From positions 310,001 through 374,000 of the forward strand of contig NZ_CP022110.1 of the NCBI RefSeq assembly GCF_000730165.1: a stretch of 64,000 nucleotides of DNA, in the 5' to 3' direction. Of this stretch, positions 1 to 9,349 are shown piece after piece (position 1 is the first letter of the stretch; each line of letters starts with the position of its first letter). The notes under the pieces were generated by a model. It had not been told where the DNA came from and did no database searches. It saw only the letters and a program-made list of their open reading frames with translations. Source of the DNA: Nitrospirillum viridazoti CBAmc. Lineage in GTDB: Bacteria; Pseudomonadota; Alphaproteobacteria; Azospirillales; Azospirillaceae. The position numbers and the translations under genes were made by a program.

Positions 1-1131
1 CGGCTTGCGGATGCCCTCGCGGTTCATCAGGCCGAAGCCGCCCTCGAACGGGGCGGTGGGTGGGCCGGGTTCCTCGAACAGGTCGCTGTAGGTCCAGTAG
101 CTCATGCCCTGGACCATGCCCTGGCTGGCCTTCAGCTTGGTCAGGATATAAGGCGCGCTGACGTAGCTGTCGTGCACCAGGTCGCGCGGGGTGTAGCTGG
201 TGCTCCACTCCGTGAAATAGAGCGGCAGGGTGGGGAAGCGGGAGGCGGCGATCTGCTGGCGCACCTTGCGCACGTCGCCCACGATGGCGTCGGGGGAGGG
301 CGACAGCTTGGTGTCGGCCTTGCCCGCCTCATCCAGGAAACCGCCGTCCACGCCATAGGTGTGGGTGGTGACGAAGTCCACGGGCGCGCCGCTCTTGGCC
401 ACATGGTCCAGGAATTCCGGCACCCAGGCGGCGCCGGCCGTGGCGGGGCCGCCTACGCGCAGTTCCGGGTCGATGGCCTTCATGGTGTTGGCCGTCAGGT
501 CGTACAGCGCGAAATACGCCTGCTGGTCGCCGCCTTCCCAGAAGCCAGCCAGGTTGGGCTCGTTCCATACCTCGAAGAACCAGCTGCGCACCTCGGCCTG
601 GCCATAGCGCGCCTCGATGTGCTGGACGAAGGCCGTGATCAGGTCGCGCCAGGCGTTGGGCCGGGGGTGGGAGGTGTTGCCCTCCCAATAGAAAATCTTG
701 TTCTCCGACGTCGCCATGGCCTTGGGCGTGAAGCCCAGCTCGACGAAGGGCTTCAGCCCCCGCGCCTTCAGGTCGTCGTACAGCTGGTCTATCTTGCTCC
801 AGTCATAGGTGACCGTGCCGTTCTCGACCTTCACCGTGCCCAGCACGTCGTGGAAGATGGCGTGGAAGCGGATGTAGCGGAAGCCCAGCTCGTCCTGGGT
901 GGTCTTCAGTTGGGCCATGCTGTCCGGCCGCATCAGCGTGCCGGGATAATCGGAGCCGACGGACAGGTCGTAGAAGCGGTCCAGCGGCTGGGTCGCCTTG
1001 GCCACGTCCACCTCGACCTGGCGGATGCGGCCCTCGGCCCGGGCCGACTGGGTGGCCAGGCCCACGGCCAGGGTCGCGCAGGCGGAAAGACAAGCGGCGA
1101 CGGCCGCCTTGCTGCGAAACAGGGAAGCCAT
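1..1131 (-). CDS. GH39-family glycosidase (beta-xylosidase-like), 3' end outside window
   Basis: Hydrolyses a beta-glycosidic bond, probably of a xylo-oligosaccharide or exopolysaccharide; the exact substrate cannot be read from sequence. The frame is open from an ATG at 1131 to the window edge, so the C-terminus is missing. It begins with an Ala-rich hydrophobic signal peptide ending near ARAEGR, which implies export. Family landmarks are a WNEPN motif (acid/base Glu, near 555-560), FTEWS (nucleophile Glu, near 215) and WTYSDLFEE followed by GGFGLMN, the usual end of the GH39 barrel. The start codon overlaps the stop of the upstream RodZ-like gene (ATGA), so the two are translationally coupled. 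That is an unusual partner for a secreted glycosidase. Confidence 0.85.
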   Translation of the reverse strand, partial: MASLFRSKAAVAACLSACATLAVGLATQSARAEGRIRQVEVDVAKATQPLDRFYDLSVGSDYPGTLMRPDSMAQLKTTQDELGFRYIRFHAIFHDVLGTVKVENGTVTYDWSKIDQLYDDLKARGLKPFVELGFTPKAMATSENKIFYWEGNTSHPRPNAWRDLITAFVQHIEARYGQAEVRSWFFEVWNEPNLAGFWEGGDQQAYFALYDLTANTMKAIDPELRVGGPATAGAAWVPEFLDHVAKSGAPVDFVTTHTYGVDGGFLDEAGKADTKLSPSPDAIVGDVRKVRQQIAASRFPTLPLYFTEWSTSYTPRDLVHDSYVSAPYILTKLKASQGMVQGMSYWTYSDLFEEPGPPTAPFEGGFGLMNREGIRKP

Positions 1132-2367
1132 CAGTGAGTCACCCGAGCCTGTAAATCATCCGGTTGCAGGGGATAGCTGCGCACCACCTGGCCCTTGGCG
1201 CCCAGGGCGGCCAGGTCCTTGCCGTCCAGGCTGACGACCACGCCGCCGGCGTTGCCGGTTTCCAGGGTCAGGCCAGGCACGTCGGGAGCGCGGAAGCTGT
1301 CGCCCGGGTGCAGCACGCGGGACGCCCACAGCGTGCCCTTGGCGTCGCGCACCTGGATCCAGCTTTCGTCCGTGGCGCGCACCACCACGCGGGCGGGGCC
1401 GGTCTGGCCGAAGACGCGGCCCTTGGCGGGGGCCGGCACCGCCCCCGGGGCGGTGGTGTCGGGGCGCATGCTGGCGTCGGCCGGGGCGGCGTCCGGATCG
1501 GCCGCGGCGGTCTTGGGCTGGCCCAGGTCGGGCATCTGCGGCGCCTCGTCATCCGGCGCCTCGGATGCGACCGGTGCCGAGGTCGTTTGCTGGGGCGCGG
1601 CCGACTGTGGCGCCGTCGCGGTCTTGCCCGGTGCGGCGGGCGGCGCGGCGGTCCCCTGGCCTGCGGGAGCGTTGGTCGCCGGCGCCTGCGGGGCAGCCGG
1701 GGCGTTGGCGGGGGCCGCGGGCACGGGGCCGGGCATGGCGTCGGGCAGCGGCGCGGTGGCGTCGGGGGCGGCCCCCACCTCCGGCGCCGTGGGCTGCGCC
1801 TGGTTCAGCAGGGCCTGCACGGCGGGGGCCGGCAGCACGTTGGCCGGCGGCGGGGAGGAGGCATCGCTGTTGCCCGTCAGGTGGGCCAGCCGCTCCGGCA
1901 GCTTGGGCACCAGGTCCAGGGCGCTGCGGTCGGCGGAGGAATAGAGGTACCATCCGCCATAAAGGGCCGCGGCCAGCACCACGGCGCCAACAATCAGCGC
2001 GCCGCTGGGCACGCGGTTCTCGCTGACCGGGATGGGCAGGTACAGTTCCGCCGGGCGGACGTGGCCCGCCGTTTCATCCGGGAAGCGGTTCAGCAGGACG
2101 CCCGAGATCGATGCCCAGCAGATCGGCATAGCTGCGCAGGAAGCCCAGGATGTAGGCCTGGCCCGGCAGGTCGCCATAGCGGCCGTCCTCGATGGCTTCC
2201 AGATAGGGGCGGCGGATGCGCAGCACGTTGGCCACGCCCGTCAGGTCATAGCCCAGTTCCTCGCGCCGCATGCGCAGGATGTCGCCCACGGTTTCGCGCG
2301 GCGCCTGCGGTTCGGCGGCGCGGCCAGCGTCGATCATGTCCCGATAACGGTCGCGGCGTTCAGTCAT
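1131..2367 (-). pseudogene. rodZ: RodZ-like helix-turn-helix/DUF4115 protein, split by a one-base frameshift
   Basis: RodZ-type proteins link the MreB cytoskeleton to the membrane and help set cell shape. From the ATG at 2367 the first frame encodes an N-terminal HTH (RREELGYDL, YLEAIEDGRY, FLRSYADLLGIDL) but stops at 2074. The second frame picks up LLNRFPDET just before a transmembrane helix (GALIVGAVVLAAALYGGWYL), a long Pro/Ala-rich periplasmic linker and a DUF4115-type C-terminal domain ending at 1131. The junction is at about 2100-2104. Removing one C there gives a continuous protein of 411 residues, close to normal family length. It is either a sequencing error or a real frameshift; everything else looks intact. 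Confidence 0.8.
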
Positions 2368-2507
2368 GACGGCTGTCCCAGCACAGAATGGTGCACGAAT
2401 TATCCCAACCGCCGGTTCGTTTATTGCGCCGACGACGATGTCGCGGGAGTCTTATCAAGGGCTTCGCGGTACCGCAACCATGCTGCCGTCAGAATTCATT
2501 AGATTGG

Positions 2508-4871
2508 CTACAGCCGAACGCCATGGTCGCGGGCGAAGGCCAGCAGGTGCTGGCGCAAGCTGCGGTCGGGGCGTCCCAACAGGCTGTCCAGGAACCGCTG
2601 CAGCACGTCCACGTTGACCGAGCGGATCATGGTCTTGATCTCGCCGAAGGCGCCGGGGCTCATCGACAGGGTGCGGAAGCCGCAGCCCAGCAGGGCCATG
2701 GCGTCCAAGGGCCGGCTTGCCATTTCGCCGCACAGCGACAATTGCACCCCGGCCTCATCGCACCGCCGCACCAGCATGCGCAGCACCGACAGCATGGCCG
2801 GCGACAGCAGGTCATAGCGGTTGTTGAGCATGGGATTGCCGCGGTCGCTGGCGAACAGGTACTGCAGCAAATCGTTGGATCCCACGGACATGAAGTCGAT
2901 GTGGGGCAGCAGCGCGTCCAGCTGGAACAGCAGGGCCGGTACCTCCATCATCACGCCCACCTTCAGGTCGCGGGGGCGGGCCACGCCGTCCTGATCCAGC
3001 CGGCGCAGTTCCAGATCCAGTATGCGGCGGGCGCGGAGGAACTCCGACACCTCGGCCACCATGGGGAACATCACCCGCAGGTCGCGGCCCGAGGCCGCCC
3101 ACAGCAAGGCCCGCAACTGCTTGCGCAGCATGGCGGGACGATCCAGGCCGATGCGGATGGCGCGCCAGCCCAGGGCCGGGTTCTCCTCGCCCAGGTCGGG
3201 GAAGTAGGGCAGGGTCTTGTCGCCGCCCACGTCCAGGGTGCGGAAGGTGACGGGCTTGCCGTCCGCCTCGTCCAGCACCTTGGCGTAGGTTTCCTTCTGC
3301 ACGGCGGTGTCGGGATAGGTATGCCGCACCATGAAGGGAATTTCGGTGCGGTACAGACCGATGCCGTCGGCGCCGGTGGCGTGCAGGTGGGGCAGGTCGA
3401 TCAACAGGCCGGCGTTCAGCATCAGGCGCACGGCCACGCCGTCGCGCGTCACCGACTCCAGCTCGCGGGCGGCGGCGAACTCGCGTTTGCGCTCCTCCCC
3501 CACCTCGATGCTTTTCAGGAAGGCCTCGGTGATGTCCTCCGCCGGGCGCACGAACACCTGGCCGTGATCGCCATCGACAATGACGAAGTCCAGCGGGTCG
3601 ATGCGGTTCAGCACGCCGGTGCACTGCCCCACCACGGGGATGTCCAGGGCGCGCGCCACGATGGCCACGTGGCTGTAGGCCGCCCCCTCCTCCAGCACCA
3701 GGCCGCGCAGGCGGGTGCTGTCATAGTCCAGCAGCTCGGCGGGACCCAGGTTGCGGGCCACCAGCACGAACGCGTCGGGCAACGTGCCGCCGTCCGCCTT
3801 GTCCTGGCGGCCGGCCAGATGCTGCAGCAGGCGGTTGGTGATGTCGTCCAGGTCCAGCTGGCGCTCACGGATGTAGCTGTCTGTCACCGACGCCATGCGG
3901 GCACGGTTGTCGTTCTGCACCTGCTGCACCGCCGCTTCCGCCGTCAGGCCGGTGCGGATGGCCTCGCGGATGCGCGACAGCCAGCCACGGTCGGTGGCGA
4001 ACATGCGATAGGTTTCGATGATCTCGTGATGCTCGCCGCCGGTCTCGCCCGACAGGATCAGCAGGCGGTCGATGGCGGAGTGCATGCTGTCCACCGCCTC
4101 GCGCAGGCGGCGCAGCTCCAGCTCCGGATCATCGGCCACCATCTGGCGGATGGTCAGCTGCGGCCGGTGCAGCACGGCCATGGCCATGGCGATGCCCCGG
4201 TTCAGGCTGACCCCGTCCAGGCGCGAGGGCAGCAGCACCAAGTCATTGGCCACCTGCAGTTCGCGATTGTCGACCAGCTCGCCCGTGGCCACCAGCTCGG
4301 CCACCACCATGGCGATGGTCTCCAGCGTCTCCACGTCCTGCTCGTCATAGGCGCGGCGGGCGATGTGCTGGATGGCCAGCACGCCGCGCACGCGGCCGCC
4401 GCGCAGGATGGGCACGCCCATGAAGCTGTCGAACGGATCCTCGCCCGTTTCCGGACGGTAGGCGAAATTGGGATGGCTGGGCGCGTTGGCCAGGGCCACC
4501 GGCCGGGCGTGGGCGGCGATGTCGCCCACCAGGCCCTCGCCCACCCGCAGCCGGGTCTTGTGCACGGCATCCAGGTTCAGGCCGATGGTGGCGAACAGTT
4601 CCAGCACCTCGCCCGCCCGCATGACGTAGCAGGAGCAGACGTCCGCCCCCATTTCGGCAGCGATCAGCATGACGATCTTGTCCAGGCGCGACTGGGCGGT
4701 GCCCCCGGCGGCCATGACATCGCGCAGCCGAGCCAGCAGGCGCCGAGCCCCGCCCGCCGCGTCGGCGGACCGGCGGCGTTCGGTAACGGTACCGGTGGTA
4801 ATGATACCGGTTTCCGGAACCTCAAGCCCCGGGTCGATAAGGGTGGGGGGAGTTCCGGAATGCGGTGCCAC
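2508..4871 (-). CDS. ptsP: Phosphoenolpyruvate-protein phosphotransferase of the nitrogen PTS (EI-Ntr)
   Basis: First enzyme of the regulatory PTS-Ntr relay: it takes phosphate from PEP and passes it to NPr and then to PtsN (encoded at 8687). The 787-residue protein has an N-terminal GAF domain (about 50-200), the EI phospho-histidine domain with the active His near 401 in AAYSHVAIVAR, and the PEP-binding barrel with LSLCGEMA (catalytic Cys) near the C-terminus. The start is a GTG at 4871 sharing one base with the TAG stop of the upstream gene, so the two are coupled. The adjacent lysC gene upstream is the usual alphaproteobacterial neighbour. Cytoplasmic. Confidence 0.95.
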   Translation of the reverse strand: MAPHSGTPPTLIDPGLEVPETGIITTGTVTERRRSADAAGGARRLLARLRDVMAAGGTAQSRLDKIVMLIAAEMGADVCSCYVMRAGEVLELFATIGLNLDAVHKTRLRVGEGLVGDIAAHARPVALANAPSHPNFAYRPETGEDPFDSFMGVPILRGGRVRGVLAIQHIARRAYDEQDVETLETIAMVVAELVATGELVDNRELQVANDLVLLPSRLDGVSLNRGIAMAMAVLHRPQLTIRQMVADDPELELRRLREAVDSMHSAIDRLLILSGETGGEHHEIIETYRMFATDRGWLSRIREAIRTGLTAEAAVQQVQNDNRARMASVTDSYIRERQLDLDDITNRLLQHLAGRQDKADGGTLPDAFVLVARNLGPAELLDYDSTRLRGLVLEEGAAYSHVAIVARALDIPVVGQCTGVLNRIDPLDFVIVDGDHGQVFVRPAEDITEAFLKSIEVGEERKREFAAARELESVTRDGVAVRLMLNAGLLIDLPHLHATGADGIGLYRTEIPFMVRHTYPDTAVQKETYAKVLDEADGKPVTFRTLDVGGDKTLPYFPDLGEENPALGWRAIRIGLDRPAMLRKQLRALLWAASGRDLRVMFPMVAEVSEFLRARRILDLELRRLDQDGVARPRDLKVGVMMEVPALLFQLDALLPHIDFMSVGSNDLLQYLFASDRGNPMLNNRYDLLSPAMLSVLRMLVRRCDEAGVQLSLCGEMASRPLDAMALLGCGFRTLSMSPGAFGEIKTMIRSVNVDVLQRFLDSLLGRPDRSLRQHLLAFARDHGVRL

Positions 4872-5968
4872 TAGCCTGCCGCTCCCGCCAGCGCCAGCGC
4901 CGGTCCCGCTTCCTTCGCCCTAGGGGCCTTGGCATGCCCGTACCGGCCGGCCAGGGCGTCCTCCGCCTGGGCCACCAGTTCGGCCAGGATCTCGGCCGTC
5001 GGCTGCTCGCGCGTCACCATGCCTACCGATTGCCCGGCCATCAGGCTGCCGTTCTCCACGTCGCCGTCGATGACGGCGCGGCGCAGGGCACCGGCCCAGA
5101 AATGCTCAATCTCCAGCTGGGCGTCCTTCTGGTCCACCTCGCCGCGGTTGAAACGCTCCACCACCTCGCGCTGGAAATCCATGAAGCGGCGGGTGCCCTC
5201 GTTCTGCAGGGCGCGGACCGGGATGACCGGGAAGCGGCTGTCCAGTTGGGCGGAGGGCATGGCGTCACGGGCGCTGGCGCGGATGAAGGCGCGCTTGAAA
5301 TTGGGATGGGCGCGGGATTCGGTGGCGCAGACGAAGCGGGTGCCCAGCTGCACACCGGCGGCCCCCAGTTCCAGGTAAGCCACGATGGCCTCGCCCCGGC
5401 CGATGCCGCCGGCCACGAACACCGGCACGTCCCGGATCTCCGGCAGGATCTCCTGCGCCAGGACCGAGGTGGCGACGGGCCCGATATGGCCGCCGGCCTC
5501 CATGCCCTCGATGACCAGGGCGTCCACGCCCATGCGCACCAGCTTCTTGGCCAGGACCAGGGCCGGCGCGAAGCACACGACCTTGGCACCCCCGTCCTTC
5601 AGCTGCTTGATCACCGGCGCGGGGGGCAGGCCGCCGGCCAGGACGACATGGTGCACGCCGTGGTCCAGGCAAACGGCGGCCAGCGTGTCCAGCTGCGGGT
5701 GCATGGTGATGAGGTTGACGCCGAAGGGCTTCGCCGTCAGCGCCCGGGTGGCGTCGATCTCCTGGGCCAGCATCTCGGGCGTCATGGCGCCGCAGGCCAG
5801 CACGCCGAAGCCGCCGCCGTTGGAAATGGCGGCCACCAGGCCGGCGTCCGACACCCAGGTCATCGCGCCGCCCATGACGGCCAGCTCCGTGCCCAGGAAA
5901 TCGCGCCCACGGGTCCACAGCGCGTCCAGCTTGTCGCGAGCGGTTCCAATCGTGGTGGTGGTCGACAT
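4871..5968 (-). CDS. Nitronate monooxygenase / 2-nitropropane dioxygenase family flavoprotein
   Basis: FMN-dependent TIM-barrel enzyme of the NPD family. Members oxidise alkyl nitronates, but many relatives have other or unknown substrates, so the substrate is not assigned. Features include GGAMTWVSDAGLVAAISNGG at the N-terminus, GVNLITMHP, and the flavin phosphate-binding segment FVAGGIGRGE followed by GAAGVQLGTRF. The start is set at the ATG at 5968 (MSTTTT) because AAGGAAG lies about 8 bases upstream; a longer frame reaches 6004. It gives 365 residues, normal for the family. It sits between the lysC terminator and ptsP, with which it overlaps by one base. Confidence 0.88.
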   Translation of the reverse strand: MSTTTTIGTARDKLDALWTRGRDFLGTELAVMGGAMTWVSDAGLVAAISNGGGFGVLACGAMTPEMLAQEIDATRALTAKPFGVNLITMHPQLDTLAAVCLDHGVHHVVLAGGLPPAPVIKQLKDGGAKVVCFAPALVLAKKLVRMGVDALVIEGMEAGGHIGPVATSVLAQEILPEIRDVPVFVAGGIGRGEAIVAYLELGAAGVQLGTRFVCATESRAHPNFKRAFIRASARDAMPSAQLDSRFPVIPVRALQNEGTRRFMDFQREVVERFNRGEVDQKDAQLEIEHFWAGALRRAVIDGDVENGSLMAGQSVGMVTREQPTAEILAELVAQAEDALAGRYGHAKAPRAKEAGPALALAGAAG

Positions 5969-6088
5969 CAAAAACGCTTCCTTTTGGCGGAAAAAATGTG
6001 TCACCCGCGCCCGTGATGCGGCGGCCGGTGCCCCGCGGGCGGGGAACGACGCCGATCCCTAACCTAAAACAACCCCTGAAAACAACAA

Positions 6089-6123
6089 TGCCCCGGGGGA
6101 CGCTCTTCCAGTCCCCCGGGGCA
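6089..6123 (-). terminator. Rho-independent terminator of lysC
   Basis: Perfect 13-bp stem (6089-6101 pairing with 6111-6123, TGCCCCGGGGGAC) with a 9-base loop, 17 bases past the lysC stop. On the minus strand it is followed by a T-rich tract (ATTGTTGTTTTC). It separates lysC transcription from the downstream NPD-ptsP pair. Confidence 0.85.
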
Positions 6124-6140
6124 GAGTGTCGCTCAGATGC

Positions 6141-7376
6141 TTATGCCTGGTCCAGGCCGTAAGCGGTGTGCAAGGCGCGCAACGCCAGTTCGGTGTACTC
6201 CTCGGCGATCAGGACGCTGACCTTGATCTCGCTGGTGGAAATGACCTGGATGTTGATGCCGCGGTCGGCCAGGGCCTTGAACATGCGCTGGGCCACGCCG
6301 GCGTGGCTACGCATGCCGACGCCGATGACCGAGACCTTGACCACGTTGCTGTCGGCGATCAGGCGGCGGAACTTCAGGTCGTCCCTGGCGCCTTCCAGCA
6401 CCTGTACGGTGCGGTCCAGGTCGGCCTTGGTGACGGTGAAGGTCATGTCGGTGGTGGTGCCGTCTTCCGATACGTTCTGCACGATCATGTCAACGTTGAT
6501 GGCGGCGTCGGTGAGCGGGCCGAAAATGGCCGCCGCCACGCCCGGCCGGTCTTCCACGCCCACCAGGGTCACCTTCGCCTCATCCCGGCTGTAGGCGATG
6601 CCGCTGACCAGTTCCTGTTCCACGATTTCGTCCTCATCAACGACAAGAGTTCCCGGCAACGCGCTGCCGGCCGCTTCCTCGAAGGTCGACAGCACCTGGA
6701 CACGCACCCGGTGCTTCATCGCCATTTCCACCGACCGGGTCTGCAGGACCTTGGCGCCCAGGGACGCCATCTCCAGCATTTCCTCGTACGTGATGCGGCC
6801 CAGCTTGCGGGCCTTGGTCACGATGCGCGGGTCGGTGGTGTAGACGCCATCCACGTCGGTGTAAATATCGCAGCGCTCGGCCTGGACAGCCGCCGCCAGG
6901 GCCACGGCCGAGGTGTCGGAACCGCCGCGGCCCAGGGTGGCGATGCGCCCATCCTTGGACACGCCTTGGAAGCCCGCCACCACGGCCACCTCGCCGGTGG
7001 ACATGCGGGCCACCAGATCGCCGGACTCGATGCGCTCGATGCGGGCCTTGCCATGCACGTCGTCGGTGATCAGGGGGATCTGCCAGCCCTGCCACGACCG
7101 GGCCGGGATGCCGATCTCCTGCAGGGCGATGGCCAGCAGGCCGCTCGTCACCTGCTCGCCCGAGGCGACCACGGCGTCGTACTCGCGCTCGTCCGCCAGG
7201 CGGCTGACCTGCTTTACATAGTCCACCAGCTGGTTGGTCACGCCCGACATGGCGGAGACGACCACCGCCACCTCATGGCCGGCGTCGACCTCCTGTTTCA
7301 CTTTGCGGGCGACATTCTTGATCCGGTCGATGGTGCCGACCGATGTCCCGCCGAACTTCAAAACGAGGCGTGCCAT
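6141..7376 (-). CDS. lysC: Aspartate kinase
   Basis: Phosphorylates L-aspartate with ATP, the first step to lysine, threonine, methionine and diaminopimelate. The N-terminal kinase domain starts with LVLKFGGTSVG and includes GRGGSDTSAVALA and the TDVDGVYTTDPR signature. Two ACT domains follow (KVTLVGVEDRPGVA and VVKVSVIGVGM...SHAGVAQ) for allosteric control by lysine and/or threonine. The start is the ATG at 7376 (MARLVLKFGG), giving 411 residues as expected. The upstream part of the open frame to 7505 is not family-like. It is followed by its own terminator. Confidence 0.96.
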   Translation of the reverse strand: MARLVLKFGGTSVGTIDRIKNVARKVKQEVDAGHEVAVVVSAMSGVTNQLVDYVKQVSRLADEREYDAVVASGEQVTSGLLAIALQEIGIPARSWQGWQIPLITDDVHGKARIERIESGDLVARMSTGEVAVVAGFQGVSKDGRIATLGRGGSDTSAVALAAAVQAERCDIYTDVDGVYTTDPRIVTKARKLGRITYEEMLEMASLGAKVLQTRSVEMAMKHRVRVQVLSTFEEAAGSALPGTLVVDEDEIVEQELVSGIAYSRDEAKVTLVGVEDRPGVAAAIFGPLTDAAINVDMIVQNVSEDGTTTDMTFTVTKADLDRTVQVLEGARDDLKFRRLIADSNVVKVSVIGVGMRSHAGVAQRMFKALADRGINIQVISTSEIKVSVLIAEEYTELALRALHTAYGLDQA

Positions 7377-7785
7377 AACCCGTGTCTGCCTTGTGAGAGG
7401 CCGGCAGGCGCCAGCCGGTGGATGCAAGGGGCTCCCGGGCGCGAGGCTTTCCGGAAAGCGCGCTATCCTTACCCTGTCGGGCGCGCGCAGGCAATAAATG
7501 GGCAATAAAAGGTCAGGGTTGCGTAAACCGGGCGACAGAGCATTTCTATTTCGTGGTCATGGCTCATCTCCAACGCCGGGCGCCGGCATCCGCCGGCCAG
7601 GGCTTATCTTCCCGTTTCAGCCCGCCGACGCCCCCTGAAACATTCCCGTGGACGCGGTCGCGTCCCCCGTTTTTCCTGCGAGCCCGGCCGGGTGCAGCCA
7701 TTCAGCCGGCGCGGTTGAGTTGACCGCAAGGGCGGCACATACTCCGCCGCGCCCCCATTGGGGCGCGTTCCGTTCAAGGGTGCCT
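7377..7785. other. Intergenic region between divergent lysC and ubiG
   Basis: About 410 bases with no convincing gene. It must hold both divergent promoters. A short direct repeat (GGCAATAAA, twice within 7490-7510) lies in its less GC-rich middle and could be a regulator site or promoter element. No hairpin terminator or RNA gene was recognised. Confidence 0.5.
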
Positions 7786-8532
7786 ATGATGAGCCAGACC
7801 GCCACGACCACCGTCGACCCCGGGGAAATCCAGCGCTTTTCGGCCATCGCCGCCGAATGGTGGGACGAGGCGGGCAAGTTCCGGCCGTTGCACAAGCTGA
7901 ACCCGGTGCGCCTGGAATATCTACGCGATCGCATCTGCGCCCATTTCGGCCGCGACCCGCTGGCGCCCCAGCCGCTTAAGGGCCTGCGCCTGGTGGATAT
8001 CGGCTGCGGCGGCGGCCTGCTGTCGGAACCGCTGGCCCGCATGGGGGCCGACGTCGTGGGCATCGACGCCGCCGAGCGCAACGTGAAGACCGCCGCCACC
8101 CACGCGATGGAAACGGGCACCCCGGTCGATTACCGCCACACCACGGCGGAGGCGTTGGTGGCCGCCGGCGAAAAGTTCGACGCCGTATTGTCGCTGGAGG
8201 TGGTGGAACACGTGGCCGACGTTCCGCTGTTCCTGGACAGCCTCGCCGCCCTGATGAAGCCCGAGGGCCTGCTGGTCATGGCCACGCTGAACCGCACGCC
8301 CAAATCCTATCTGATGGCCATCATCGGCGCGGAATACGTCCTGCGCTGGCTGCCGCGCGGCACCCACGACTGGCGCAAGTTCCTGAAGCCGTCGGAACTG
8401 GCCGCCGGCCTCCGCGCCACCGGCCTGACGGTGCGCGAGGTCATGGGCCTGGTCTACAGCCCCTTCAACGACACCTTCCGCCTGGACGCCCGCGACCTGG
8501 ATGTGAATTACCTGCTCTGGGCCAGCCGCTGA
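7786..8532 (+). CDS. ubiG: Ubiquinone biosynthesis O-methyltransferase (3-demethylubiquinol O-methyltransferase)
   Basis: SAM-dependent class I methyltransferase carrying out both O-methylations of ubiquinone biosynthesis. SAM motif I is LVDIGCGGGLLSEPLA, motif II DAVLSLEVVEHV, and the UbiG-typical N-terminus EIQRFSAIAAEWWDEAGKF.PLH is present, as is the C-terminal DVNYLLWASR. Two adjacent ATGs (7786, 7789) start a 247-248 residue protein. The frame is open further upstream, but that part is unlike the family. It is divergent from lysC, a common alphaproteobacterial arrangement. Confidence 0.96.
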   Translation: MMSQTATTTVDPGEIQRFSAIAAEWWDEAGKFRPLHKLNPVRLEYLRDRICAHFGRDPLAPQPLKGLRLVDIGCGGGLLSEPLARMGADVVGIDAAERNVKTAATHAMETGTPVDYRHTTAEALVAAGEKFDAVLSLEVVEHVADVPLFLDSLAALMKPEGLLVMATLNRTPKSYLMAIIGAEYVLRWLPRGTHDWRKFLKPSELAAGLRATGLTVREVMGLVYSPFNDTFRLDARDLDVNYLLWASR

Positions 8533-8564
8533 GGCAACCAGCGGCCAAATAGGCAACACGGCCC

Positions 8565-8678
8565 AAGCGGCGGCATGGTCACAGGCCGCCGTAGCCCGCG
8601 ACCGCGGGCGCCGGAGCGAGCACCGAAGGGCGCAGCGAGGACAGCCAAAGGCCCGGACGGGCCTGCCGGCGCTTGAGG
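8565..8678 (+). repeat. Dispersed intergenic stem-loop repeat, copy A
   Basis: Lies between the convergent ends of ubiG and ptsN. It has a degenerate first hairpin, a second hairpin CCCGCG-acc-GCGGGC, the middle motif GCCGGAGCGAGCACCG with GCAGCGAGGA, a third hairpin AGGCCCG-ga-CGGGCCT, and the end motif GCCGGCGCTTGAGG. The same module order is seen at 31288, 54128 and 55167, and in shortened form at 17181. Confidence 0.75.
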
Positions 8679-8686
8679 AAAACGAA

Positions 8687-9145
8687 CTAAGCCGCGTTGC
8701 TGGCTTCCGTGTGCGTCAGCAGGGCGTAGATGGCGTCGGCGGTGTCGGCGCCGCGCAGCTTCTCGCAGAACAGCGGGTTGCGCAGCATGCGCGAGACCAG
8801 GGCCAGGGCCTTCAGGTGATCGGCCCCAGCCGATTCCGGGGCCAGCAGCAGGCAGATCAGGTCCACCGGCTGTTCATCGATGGAGTCGAAATCCACCGGC
8901 CGTTCCAGACGGGCGAACAGGGCGCAGACCTTGGGCAATGTGGGCAGCTTGCCGTGGGGGATGGCGATGCCCCGGCCCACGCCGGTGGTGCCCAGGCGCT
9001 CCCGCTCCAACAGTACGTCGAAGATGGCCCGCTCATGCTGGCCGGTCAGGTCGGCGGCCCGTTTGGCGAGTTCCTGCAGCACCTGCTTTTTGGAGGAGGC
9101 CTTGAGATTGGCGACAATGCCGTCCGGCCTCAAAAGCTCGACCAT
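8687..9145 (-). CDS. ptsN: PTS IIA-like nitrogen regulatory protein
   Basis: Terminal phosphate acceptor of the PTS-Ntr relay fed by PtsP. It regulates nitrogen, potassium and storage metabolism by protein contacts. The EIIA-Ntr domain spans the protein, with the active His in GIAIPHGKL and the family signature ERLGTTGVG. The start is taken at the ATG at 9145 (MVELLRPDGI), which fits homologue length (152 residues). An ATG at 9172 and GTGs at 9178-9181 are alternatives; none has a strong Shine-Dalgarno. It follows rpoN and hpf, the classic rpoN operon order. Confidence 0.93.
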   Translation of the reverse strand: MVELLRPDGIVANLKASSKKQVLQELAKRAADLTGQHERAIFDVLLERERLGTTGVGRGIAIPHGKLPTLPKVCALFARLERPVDFDSIDEQPVDLICLLLAPESAGADHLKALALVSRMLRNPLFCEKLRGADTADAIYALLTHTEASNAA

Positions 9146-9349
9146 CGGCGTCAACAAAAACTGGGACGGCATTGCCACCACACTCGCTTACACGGGCATT
9201 TCGCTTGAAGTTTTATAGGGCGGAAAGGTTTATCAAACTTTTCCGCCCAACCCCCGGTTCCAAGCTTCGGCTATCCCCGCCCCGAGGTCAATGGGGCCAA
9301 GGCCGGCGGGGATAGCTCCGGAAGCTGTATCCTGATCAGCAGGTTCCGA

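Noticed and set aside
2388-4874. Plus-strand open frame of 828 codons
   Set aside because: Antisense shadow of ptsP; Gln/His-rich composition without motifs.
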